From contig JAOTST010000002.1 of the NCBI GenBank assembly GCA_029864785.1, positions 1 to 14,062 of the forward strand: DNA of 14,062 nucleotides, in the 5' to 3' direction. Positions within the stretch are counted from its first letter, which is position 1, and each line of letters starts with the position of its first letter. Source of the stretch: Chromatiales bacterium (lineage in GTDB: Bacteria > Pseudomonadota > Gammaproteobacteria > Thiohalomonadales > Thiohalomonadaceae). Below the pieces are notes generated by a model. The model had not been told where the DNA came from and did no database searches. It saw only the letters and a program-made list of their open reading frames with translations. Position numbers and translations under genes: made by a program. Of the stretch, positions 8,046 to 14,062 are shown in pieces.

Positions 8046-8392
8046 ATCTCATCCTCCACCATCGGTGTTAATTTTTTAACTTGTCCAACAATGCCTACGG
8101 CATCTTCAACATCTATTTGAAAGGCAATTCCAGAGTCATGCGTATTATCAAACTCTGCAACCTCCCCAATCTTCTCTAAAATTTTTCGACTCAGATGCTC
8201 TTCGACCAAAAACAGAACCATGTCACGCTGAGTCTCTAGCGTTAGCCCAAAGAAGGTTGTCGCCTTCTCTAGTCCCTCTCCTCTGGCCTGATTAAGTACA
8301 GTACATCCCGTTGCGCCTGCTTCACGCGCGGCATCAAGTACAGCATTTGTTTTTCCGTCCTGTAAAAGGGCGATTAGAAGTTTAAAGTGCAT
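8042..8392 (-). CDS. Divergent PII-like signalling protein
   Basis: A 116-residue protein with the ferredoxin-like PII pattern: MHFKLLIALL strand 1, VLDAAREAGATGCTVLNQARGEG helix and T-loop base, MVLFLVEEHLSRKILEKIGE strand 3 and helix 2, then FDNTHDSGIAFQIDVEDAVGI in place of the B-loop and strand 4. The T-loop segment is short and lacks the Tyr51 uridylylation site of GlnB/GlnK, and the TGKIGDGKIF nucleotide signature is replaced. It is therefore not a canonical nitrogen regulator. PII-like proteins encoded beside transporters often bind adenyl nucleotides and gate the transporter. It starts 1 base after DUF1538-B and has an AAGGA ribosome site. Target and ligand are unknown. Confidence 0.8.
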   Translation of the reverse strand: MHFKLLIALLQDGKTNAVLDAAREAGATGCTVLNQARGEGLEKATTFFGLTLETQRDMVLFLVEEHLSRKILEKIGEVAEFDNTHDSGIAFQIDVEDAVGIVGQVKKLTPMVEDEI

Positions 8393-8393
8393 A

Positions 8394-9188
8394 TCATTCT
8401 TCCTTCTGTTTTAGAGATTCACGTTTACTACGCCATTCACTTAGCTGGGCATAGCCCATGACGGTCATAATGGGAAAGAGGCTGGCAAAGGCGATAAGTC
8501 CAAAGCCATCAAGTAATGTACTGCGCCCAGGAACGGTGCTGGCCAGACCGAGGCCAAGTGCCGTAACCAGAGGTACGGTGACTGTTGAAGTAGTCACCCC
8601 ACCTGAATCGTAGGCGAGTGCAATGATCATCTTGGGTGCGTAGAAGGTCTGGATGATGACCACCACATAGCCGGCGATAATGTAGTAGTGAAGTGGTGTT
8701 CCCGAGACAATTCGATAGGTTCCCAGAGAGATCCCGATCGCCACACCAAAGGCCACCGCCAACCGCAACCCCCAAAGGCTGATACTTCCCCCGGAAACTT
8801 CTTGCGCTTTTATTGCCACAGCAATCAATGAGGGTTCGGCCAGCGTCGTAGAGAAACCGATAGCAAAGGCGAAGATATAGACCCAGTAGTAGTCATCCCA
8901 TCGAAGCACCCTGGAAACTTCACCCCCCAAGATAAAGAGCGGGTCGGTCAGTTGGGTCGCCATCAATTTGCCCATCGGGAAGAGCGCCTCCTCCAGCCCG
9001 ATTAGAAATAGCGAAAGCCCCATCAGTACAAAAAAGAATCCCTGCAACACTTTGCGAAGATTAGGAATAGGACGCCGGATCACGAAGATCTGAAAACCGA
9101 AGATGATGCCGGCAATGGGGATGACATCCGCCATCGTGGCGTAGGTGGTATCCGAAATAATCTGTAATAGCTCTAGAATCCCATCCAT
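8394..9188 (-). CDS. DUF1538 membrane protein B
   Basis: A 264-residue polytopic inner-membrane protein, paralogous to the gene just upstream. Shared motifs are RRPIPNLRKVLQGFF (39-53), EALFPMGK (67-74), STTLAEPSLIAVA (113-125), [20 protein letters not shown] (191-210) and [14 protein letters not shown]. The Gly/Ser/Thr-rich [11 protein letters not shown] segment between hydrophobic stretches looks like a re-entrant or substrate-binding loop, which is inference. A charged cytoplasmic-type tail (EWRSKRESLKQKEE) ends the protein. DUF1538 is a family of unknown function with transporter-like topology. Its ATG overlaps the upstream stop by one base (TAATG), so A and B are probably made in equal amounts and may pair as a pseudo-symmetric unit. 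Confidence 0.88.
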   Translation of the reverse strand: MDGILELLQIISDTTYATMADVIPIAGIIFGFQIFVIRRPIPNLRKVLQGFFFVLMGLSLFLIGLEEALFPMGKLMATQLTDPLFILGGEVSRVLRWDDYYWVYIFAFAIGFSTTLAEPSLIAVAIKAQEVSGGSISLWGLRLAVAFGVAIGISLGTYRIVSGTPLHYYIIAGYVVVIIQTFYAPKMIIALAYDSGGVTTSTVTVPLVTALGLGLASTVPGRSTLLDGFGLIAFASLFPIMTVMGYAQLSEWRSKRESLKQKEE

Positions 9189-9922
9189 TAGACGATCATC
9201 CCGTAGGCCATAACGAATATCATGGGAGTGAGTGATGCGAAGGCGATGAGACCAAATCCATCGGTCATCGGATTACGTCCACGGATACTGGAGGCAAGAC
9301 CAACCCCAAGGGCTGTCACCAGCGGTACGGTAATCGTCGAGGTGGTCACCCCGCCCGAGTCATAGGCGATACCGATAATCTCTTTCGGAGCAAAAGCGGT
9401 CATCACCACCACTCCAATATATCCACCGATAATGATGTACTGAATTGGCCAGCCTTTAAGAATTCGCAACACGCCCACCACAATGGCAAAACCGACCGAT
9501 AGCGCAACCGTAAGACGCAGACCATCGGCGTAACTCGACATCGCGGCCTCGGTCGATTCAATCATCCCGCCACTGGCTGCCACTGTAGCCGCCTCTGCCG
9601 CAACGGCGATGAGTGCAGGTTCGGCCACCGTGGTGCCAAATCCTAGGGCGAAGGCAAAGGCCAGCAGCCAAAAAACGCTCCCTTTCTTTGCAAAGGCGTA
9701 GGCCATGGTTTCACCAATGGGAAAAAGTCCCATCTCCAACCCCTGAATAAAGAAGGTAAGCCCAAGTACCACAAGAAAGAATCCCAGTAATATTTGACCA
9801 AAATTTGGAATGGGCTGTTGAAGAACCACCAACTGGAAAAAACCAATAACGAGCACAATGGGCAGCAGGTCACGGATACTACCCATGAGAGGCCTAAGTT
9901 GTGGTGGTACCTTGATATTCAA
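9188..9922 (-). CDS. DUF1538 membrane protein A
   Basis: A 244-residue polytopic inner-membrane protein and first gene of the long minus-strand directon. It carries [15 protein letters not shown] (35-49), GLFPIGE (65-71), [13 protein letters not shown] (96-108), [20 protein letters not shown] (185-204) and [14 protein letters not shown], each with a match in protein B. It differs by about a dozen extra residues after AATVAASGG (about 112-131). I use the TTG at 9920-9922 because AGGGA lies 7 bases upstream; an ATG at 9886 is the alternative and would drop 12 residues. No clear promoter is seen on the minus strand in the divergent gap to the FKBP gene. Function is unknown; transport of a small solute is the natural guess. 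Confidence 0.87.
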   Translation of the reverse strand: MNIKVPPQLRPLMGSIRDLLPIVLVIGFFQLVVLQQPIPNFGQILLGFFLVVLGLTFFIQGLEMGLFPIGETMAYAFAKKGSVFWLLAFAFALGFGTTVAEPALIAVAAEAATVAASGGMIESTEAAMSSYADGLRLTVALSVGFAIVVGVLRILKGWPIQYIIIGGYIGVVVMTAFAPKEIIGIAYDSGGVTTSTITVPLVTALGVGLASSIRGRNPMTDGFGLIAFASLTPMIFVMAYGMIV

Positions 9923-9963
9923 TCGTTTTTCCCTATATAGATAAGAGTGAAACTACACGATTC

Positions 9964-9994
9964 TTGGGATGGTGTTAACCAAAATCGTTATAAT
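9964..9994 (+). promoter_or_regulatory. Probable promoter of the FKBP-nadC unit
   Basis: TATAAT at 9989-9994 is a perfect -10 hexamer. TTGGGA at 9964-9969 (4 of 6) is the best -35, with a long 19-base spacer. A transcript would start near 10001, about 20 bases before the FKBP start codon, leaving room for the AGGAG site at 10011-10015. Confidence 0.45.
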
Positions 9995-10021
9995 CCCCCC
10001 AATAACATTTAGGAGAAGAGA

Positions 10022-10348
10022 ATGAGCGAATTAATTATTGACGATGTCACCGTGGGTGAAGGCGATGAAGCAACAACCGGCCAACGTATTACTGTCCACT
10101 ACACCGGTACTCTGGAAGATGGCACCAAGTTCGATTCAAGCAAGGATCGCAACGACCCGTTTGTGTTTACCCTCGGCGTAGGTCAGGTCATCAAGGGCTG
10201 GGATGAGGGCTTTGCCGGTATGAAGGTGGGCGGTAGTCGCAAACTGACTATCCCTCCTGAAATGGGTTACGGCGCTCGTGGTGCCGGTGGTGTGATCCCC
10301 CCCAATGCAACCCTCATTTTTGATGTTGAGCTTCTTGGCGTCGGCTAA
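10022..10348 (+). CDS. FKBP-type peptidyl-prolyl cis-trans isomerase, single domain
   Basis: A 108-residue cytoplasmic FKBP that speeds up cis-trans isomerisation of Xaa-Pro bonds. The active-site residues of human FKBP12 have counterparts here: Y27, F37, D38, F47, V56-I57, W60, Y83 and F100, in [54 protein letters not shown]. There is no signal peptide, no dimerisation arm (as in FkpA/Mip) and no IF domain (as in SlyD). AGGAG at 10011-10015 sits 6 bases before the ATG. nadC follows at once and is probably co-transcribed. The link between the two is not functional in any obvious way. Confidence 0.95.
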   Translation: MSELIIDDVTVGEGDEATTGQRITVHYTGTLEDGTKFDSSKDRNDPFVFTLGVGQVIKGWDEGFAGMKVGGSRKLTIPPEMGYGARGAGGVIPPNATLIFDVELLGVG

Positions 10349-10361
10349 CTCACTGATTAAA

Positions 10362-11201
10362 TTGACAAATCCCATTCCATTTAACCTCATCCAGGCCCAG
10401 GTTCAGCAAGCGCTGGATGAAGATATCGGCGACGGAGATATTACTGCTGCGCTGATTCCAGAATCACAACAGTCGACTGCAACGGTCATCAGCCGTGATG
10501 CGGCTACGATCTGTGGTCGGGAGTGGTTTGAGCAGACGTTCTGGCTGCTCGACAAGTCAATCTCTATCGACTGGAATGTGGCTGATGGGGATCGGGTAGA
10601 GCCCAATCAGCAACTCTGCACTATTAAAGGCTCATCGCGCACTATTCTGACCGCCGAGCGAACCGCCCTCAATTTTCTACAGACCCTGTCGGGAACAGCA
10701 ACCTCAACCCAGAAATATGTGGATGCGCTTACCGGCAGCGGCATTACCCTGCTCGATACCCGCAAAACAATCCCTGGGCTGCGTGATGCCCAAAAATATG
10801 CCGTCACCTGTGGTGGTGGTAGTAACCATCGTATCGGCCTCTACGATGGCGTGCTGATTAAAGAGAACCACATCGCTGCATCGGGATCCATCACTCAGGC
10901 GGTCTCCACGGCAAAAAATACGACTCCAACGGACATCCCCGTAGAAGTTGAAGTGGAGAACTTTGACGAAGCAAGCGAGGCGATCACCGCCGGAGCCGAT
11001 ATTCTGCTACTCGACAATATGGGGCTCGATACCATCACCCAAATCGTTGAATTTAATGATAAAAAAGCCAAATTAGAGATTTCAGGCGGTATCGAACTTA
11101 GCTCTATTAGTCGCTATACCGACACAGGCGTTGACTATATTTCAGTCGGCAGCCTCACCAAGCAACTCACCCCAATCGATCTTTCGATGCGCTTTAGCTA
11201 A
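10362..11201 (+). CDS. nadC: Nicotinate-nucleotide pyrophosphorylase (quinolinate phosphoribosyltransferase)
   Basis: Converts quinolinate and PRPP to nicotinate mononucleotide, CO2 and PPi in de novo NAD synthesis. Family signatures are DEDIGDGDITAALIPE near the N-terminus, TAERTALNFLQTLSG, DTRKTIPGLRDAQKYAVTCG followed by GGSNHR, LIKENH, VEVEVENFDEA, LLLDNM and SVGSLTK. The start is uncertain. The frame is open from ATGs at 10305 and 10323 inside the FKBP gene, but the first family-like residues come after TTG 10362, which lies 13 bases past the FKBP stop and gives 279 residues, the usual size. No start has a good ribosome site, so coupling to FKBP translation is likely. No nadA or nadB is in the window. 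Confidence 0.93.
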   Translation: MTNPIPFNLIQAQVQQALDEDIGDGDITAALIPESQQSTATVISRDAATICGREWFEQTFWLLDKSISIDWNVADGDRVEPNQQLCTIKGSSRTILTAERTALNFLQTLSGTATSTQKYVDALTGSGITLLDTRKTIPGLRDAQKYAVTCGGGSNHRIGLYDGVLIKENHIAASGSITQAVSTAKNTTPTDIPVEVEVENFDEASEAITAGADILLLDNMGLDTITQIVEFNDKKAKLEISGGIELSSISRYTDTGVDYISVGSLTKQLTPIDLSMRFS

Positions 11202-11219
11202 ATTTTAACGCCCGCAAAC

Positions 11220-11246
11220 TTGCAAAAATTGACCCAATTCCATAAA
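11220..11246 (+). promoter_or_regulatory. Possible promoter for the riboswitch-ahcY transcript
   Basis: TTGCAA at 11220-11225 and CATAAA at 11241-11246 are separated by 15 bases, each matching 4 of 6 consensus positions. The predicted start near 11253 falls just before the riboswitch aptamer. TTGACC at 11229-11234 is an alternative -35 but has no good -10 partner. Confidence 0.3.
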
Positions 11247-11254
11247 GTTCCCCC

Positions 11255-11325
11255 TACCTCTGAGGGGCGCTGCAGCGAATCGATTTCGTCAGGCTCAGAG
11301 TATCCAAATATTTAAACTGCGCTCA
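11255..11325 (+). ncRNA. S-adenosylhomocysteine (SAH) riboswitch
   Basis: The 5' leader of ahcY holds the conserved SAH aptamer. P1 is a perfect 7-bp helix, CTCTGAG (11258-11264) with CTCAGAG (11294-11300). The core GAGGGGCGCTGCAGCG (11262-11277) and GTCAGGCTC (11288-11296) match the known consensus. P2 is a short CGAA/TTCG helix (11276-11279 with 11285-11288). The 3' GCGCTC (11319-11324) pairs with GGGCGC (11265-11270, one G:U) to make the pseudoknot. Known SAH riboswitches raise ahcY expression when toxic SAH accumulates. Here the ribosome site lies only about 16 bases beyond the pseudoknot strand, which fits control of translation start; that is inference. Confidence 0.92.
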
Positions 11326-11340
11326 TTCATCTTTTAACTA

Positions 11341-11345
11341 AGGAG
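11341..11345 (+). promoter_or_regulatory. Ribosome binding site that decides the ahcY start
   Basis: AGGAG ends one base before an ATG at 11347 but 7 bases before the in-frame GTG at 11353. The normal Shine-Dalgarno spacing therefore favours the GTG, and the ATG is too close to be used well. Confidence 0.7.
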
Positions 11346-11352
11346 TATGAGC

Positions 11353-12762
11353 GTGAGTACAGAATTCACCGATTATAAAGTTGCCGATATGTCTCTGGCC
11401 GAATGGGGTCACAAAGAGATCGCTATCGCCGAAACCGAAATGCCTGGCCTGATGGCCCTACGTGAAGAGTTTGGCGCTGAGCAACCACTTAAGGGGGCTC
11501 GCATCATGGGTTCTCTACACATGACCATCCAGACCGCTGTTCTCATTGAGACTCTTATCGCTCTGGGTGCCGAAGTACGTTGGGTTTCATGCAATATTTT
11601 CTCGACTCAAGACCATGCAGCCGCCGCAATTGCTGCTCAGGGCATCCCTGTTTTTGCCTGGAAAGGTGAGACCATTGAGGAGTACTGGTGGTGTACCGAG
11701 CAAGCCTTCAACTGGCCTGATGGCAAGAAGCCCAACATGATCCTTGATGATGGCGGTGATGCTACATTGCTGGTTCATAAGGGTGTTGAGTTTGAAAAAG
11801 CCGGTGCCATTCCGGATGCACAAGATGGCGACAACGAAGAGTATGTCGAGATTCTAAATGTGCTTCGTCGCAACCTGCCTAAAGATGGTAGCAAGTGGAC
11901 CGACATTGCCAACGAGATTAAGGGTGTCACCGAAGAGACCACCACCGGTGTTCACCGCCTCTACCACATGGAGAAAGATGGTTCACTGTTATTCCCAGCC
12001 ATGAACGTCAATGATTCGGTCACCAAATCTAAATTCGATAACCTCTATGGCTGCCGTGAGTCACTGCTCGACGGTATCAAGCGTGCCACCGACGTAATGA
12101 TTGCCGGTAAGATCGCCGTTGTTCTCGGTTATGGCGATGTCGGTAAGGGTTGTGCTCAAGCCTTCCGCGGTATGGGTGCCACCACCTTTATTACCGAAAT
12201 CGACCCTATCTGTGCGCTACAGGCCTCTATGGAAGGCTACCGCGTAATCACTATGGACGAGGCTTGTTCTATGGGTGATATCTTTGTCACCACCACCGGT
12301 AACGAAGGGGTCATCAATCACGACCATATGGCTGCGATGAAGAACGAGGCGATCGTCTGTAACATCGGTCACTTCGATTCTGAGATCGAAGTCGGTTCAC
12401 TACGTCAATATGAGTGGGTGAACGTTAAACCACAGGTCGATCACATCATCTTCCCTGATGGCAAGCGCATCACCCTGCTAGCCGAAGGTCGTCTGGTTAA
12501 TCTCGGTTGTGCTACCGGTCATCCTAGTTTTGTGATGTCTGCCTCATTTACCAATCAGGTTATGGCGCAGCTGGAGTTCTTCCTACGAGCTGATGATTAC
12601 GAGAACAAGGTTTACGTTCTGCCAAAAGTTCTTGATGAAAAGGTTGCCCGTCTTCACCTGAAAAAGCTAGGTATAAACCTGACCACGCTAAGTCAGTCAC
12701 AGGCCGATTACATCGATGTACCTGTTGAAGGCCCTTACAAGCCTGACCACTACCGCTACTAA
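11353..12762 (+). CDS. ahcY: Adenosylhomocysteinase (SAH hydrolase)
   Basis: A 469-residue cytoplasmic, NAD-dependent enzyme that splits SAH into adenosine and homocysteine, clearing the product inhibitor of methyltransferases. The sequence opens [20 protein letters not shown] and has [29 protein letters not shown], the [13 protein letters not shown] segment, the NAD-binding GYGDVGKG at 259-266, a GHFDSEIEV segment and the conserved C-terminal KPDHYRY that completes the neighbouring subunit's site. It has the roughly 40-residue insertion (about 146-190) of the long bacterial form. The GTG start is chosen on ribosome-site spacing. Expression should be controlled by the SAH riboswitch. A strong terminator follows, then metF. 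Confidence 0.97.
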   Translation: MSTEFTDYKVADMSLAEWGHKEIAIAETEMPGLMALREEFGAEQPLKGARIMGSLHMTIQTAVLIETLIALGAEVRWVSCNIFSTQDHAAAAIAAQGIPVFAWKGETIEEYWWCTEQAFNWPDGKKPNMILDDGGDATLLVHKGVEFEKAGAIPDAQDGDNEEYVEILNVLRRNLPKDGSKWTDIANEIKGVTEETTTGVHRLYHMEKDGSLLFPAMNVNDSVTKSKFDNLYGCRESLLDGIKRATDVMIAGKIAVVLGYGDVGKGCAQAFRGMGATTFITEIDPICALQASMEGYRVITMDEACSMGDIFVTTTGNEGVINHDHMAAMKNEAIVCNIGHFDSEIEVGSLRQYEWVNVKPQVDHIIFPDGKRITLLAEGRLVNLGCATGHPSFVMSASFTNQVMAQLEFFLRADDYENKVYVLPKVLDEKVARLHLKKLGINLTTLSQSQADYIDVPVEGPYKPDHYRY

Positions 12763-12808
12763 GTTAGTAGTTCAGGTTGGCGACAACGTTCGCTAAGTAG
12801 TACATTAG

Positions 12809-12850
12809 TCCGCAGGATTGAGTTGTTTCGATCCTGCGGATTTTTTATTA
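12809..12850 (+). terminator. Rho-independent terminator after ahcY
   Basis: A perfect 10-bp stem, TCCGCAGGAT (12809-12818) with ATCCTGCGGA (12831-12840), encloses a 12-base loop and is followed by TTTTTTATT. It lies 46 bases after the ahcY stop and ends only about 22 bases before the metF start codon, so it should reduce or control read-through into metF. Confidence 0.92.
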
Positions 12851-12871
12851 GAGATTCAGGAAACAATTGCT

Positions 12872-13711
12872 ATGACTGAGAAATCTCCACAATTTAGTTT
12901 TGAGTTTTTCCCCCCAAAGAGTGCCGAGGGGATGGAAAAACTGAAGGCAACCCGTGATGAGCTGATGAAGCTCTCACCCAAATATGTATCGGTCACCTTT
13001 GGTGCCGGTGGTAGTACCCAGCAAGGGACTATCGAAACCATTCAGGAGATGCTCAATGCCGGCCTAGATGCCGCGCCACATCTCTCCTGTATCGGTTCAA
13101 CCGAAGAGAACATTCGTGAACTGCTCAACCAATATATAGGTATGGGTGTGAAGCGTATCGTTGCCCTGCGTGGTGATATGCCGTCAGGAATGGGCGAGGC
13201 CGGCGATCTCCACTACGCCAATGAACTGGTCGAATTTATTCGCAAGGAGACCGGTGATCACTTTCATATAGAGGTAGCCGCCTATCCAGAGTTTCATCCA
13301 CAGGCCGTGAGTGCCACAGCGGATCTAGACAACTTTGCACGCAAGGTGAAGGCCGGAGCCAACGCAGCGATCACCCAGTACTTTTTTAATCTGGATGGCT
13401 ATCTACGCTTTATCGAAGAGTGTACGAAGCGCAATGTCGATATCCCCATCGTGCCAGGCATCATGCCGATTACCAATATCAAGAACCTCGCCCGCTTCTC
13501 GGAGATGTGTGGTGCCGATATTCCCCGTTGGCTACGTCTGCGCCTGGAGGCGTATGGTGATGATATGGATTCACTCAAGGCCTTTGGTCTGGAGGTAACC
13601 ACCGAACTCTCGCAGCGATTGCTTGATGCCGGGGCTCCTGGGCTGCACTTCTACACCATGAATCAGGTGGGGCCGACCCAAACCGTGATGAATAATCTAT
13701 CTCAATCCTAA
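12872..13711 (+). CDS. metF: 5,10-methylenetetrahydrofolate reductase
   Basis: A 279-residue flavoprotein that reduces 5,10-methylene-THF to 5-methyl-THF, the methyl donor for homocysteine remethylation. Family motifs are FSFEFFPPKS with the catalytic Glu at residue 11 (Glu28 in E. coli), SVTFGAGGSTQ, HLSCIGSTEENI, VALRGD with the flavin-contacting Asp102, VAAYPEFHP, ITQYFFN, PGIMPITN and GLHFYTMN. The start is the ATG at 12872 with AGGA about 10 bases upstream; the longer reading frame from 12818 would run back through the terminator and adds unrelated residues. AhcY makes the homocysteine that MetF helps to remethylate, so the order ahcY-metF is metabolic. rsmE follows after 16 bases. Confidence 0.97.
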   Translation: MTEKSPQFSFEFFPPKSAEGMEKLKATRDELMKLSPKYVSVTFGAGGSTQQGTIETIQEMLNAGLDAAPHLSCIGSTEENIRELLNQYIGMGVKRIVALRGDMPSGMGEAGDLHYANELVEFIRKETGDHFHIEVAAYPEFHPQAVSATADLDNFARKVKAGANAAITQYFFNLDGYLRFIEECTKRNVDIPIVPGIMPITNIKNLARFSEMCGADIPRWLRLRLEAYGDDMDSLKAFGLEVTTELSQRLLDAGAPGLHFYTMNQVGPTQTVMNNLSQS

Positions 13712-13727
13712 GTAGATCCTTCTAACG

Positions 13728-14062
13728 ATGAGACAACATCGAATCTTCCACGAAGGCTCTCTTAAGGTTGGGACTGAGGTAGAGCTATCAACGGAAAACG
13801 CCCACTATCTACGTCAGGTCGTTCGCAGTAAATCGGGGAACATGATCACCCTCTTCAATGGTGACGGTGGTGAGTATAGCGCCACGATTCAGACTATCGA
13901 GAAACGCACATGTCTCGTCTCTGTGGATCAATTCATCGAACGCGATGTGGAATCTCCCCTAAAGATCACCCTGCTACAGGGGATATCAAAGGGAGACAAA
14001 ATGGATTTTACCGTTCAAAAGGCGGTCGAACTCGGCGTTAATCATATCGTGCCCGTGTTAAC
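13728..14062 (+). CDS. rsmE: 16S rRNA m3U1498 methyltransferase RsmE, N-terminal part (cut by window edge)
   Basis: The first 111 codons of a SPOUT-class RNA methyltransferase that uses SAM to methylate N3 of U1498 in 16S rRNA. The translation starts MRQHRIFHEGSL and has the N-terminal PUA-like domain with NAHYLRQVVRSKSGN and LFNGDGGEYSATI. It then enters the SPOUT domain with LLQGISKGDKMDFTVQKAVE and LGVNHIVPV. No stop occurs before position 14062. It starts 16 bases after the metF stop, so it is probably in the same transcript. No clear ribosome site was seen. It produces SAH, the substrate of AhcY, but so do all SAM methyltransferases. Confidence 0.94.
   Translation, partial: MRQHRIFHEGSLKVGTEVELSTENAHYLRQVVRSKSGNMITLFNGDGGEYSATIQTIEKRTCLVSVDQFIERDVESPLKITLLQGISKGDKMDFTVQKAVELGVNHIVPVL

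Noticed and set aside
9923..9960. Minus-strand promoter for the DUF1538 directon (TATCTA at 9938-9943)
   Set aside because: It has no -35 partner at 16-18 bases and would place the start on top of the ribosome site.

Overview
The window is a chromosomal segment from a gammaproteobacterium. This rests on LeuRS next to a YbeL-type zinc-ribbon gene (the same neighbours as in E. coli), on AmpD, PepN and MltC of the enterobacterial type with nearly the same residue numbering, and on an S-adenosylhomocysteine (SAH) riboswitch in front of ahcY. The genus cannot be fixed from this sequence; a free-living or symbiotic marine or sulfur-oxidising lineage would fit but is a guess. Apart from one AT-rich stretch it reads as a housekeeping region of moderate GC.

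Layout. Positions 1-352 (minus) hold the first 117 codons of leuS. Divergent from it lie a YbeL/DUF1451 zinc-ribbon gene and a four-helix DUF6524 membrane protein gene. Positions 1524-3162 form a small accessory patch: a toxin-antitoxin pair (RelE/HigB-like toxin first, Xre antitoxin second) with a consensus-like promoter and a 16-bp palindrome over the start site, then a REP-like palindrome, then an AT-rich zinc-less medium-chain dehydrogenase/reductase gene.

From 9922 down to 3219 seven minus-strand genes follow each other with overlaps or gaps of at most 41 bases: DUF1538 membrane protein A, DUF1538 membrane protein B, a divergent PII-like protein, a two-CBS-domain protein, ampD, pepN and mltC. 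The first four look like a transporter or channel of unknown substrate with two candidate nucleotide-sensing regulators. MltC (makes 1,6-anhydromuropeptides) and AmpD (removes their peptide) belong to murein turnover, and PepN could degrade released peptides. This four-gene module and its coupling to murein recycling genes is the best candidate here for an undescribed system.

Divergent from that directon are a small cytoplasmic FKBP prolyl isomerase gene and nadC. Then comes a methyl-cycle block: an SAH riboswitch, ahcY (SAH hydrolase), an intrinsic terminator, metF (methylene-THF reductase) and the first 111 codons of rsmE (16S rRNA m3U1498 methyltransferase). AhcY removes SAH and yields homocysteine, MetF supplies the methyl group for remethylation, and the riboswitch ties ahcY expression to SAH level. 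No tRNA, rRNA, CRISPR array or insertion sequence was seen, and no gene-free stretch exceeds 300 bases (the longest is 353-519).
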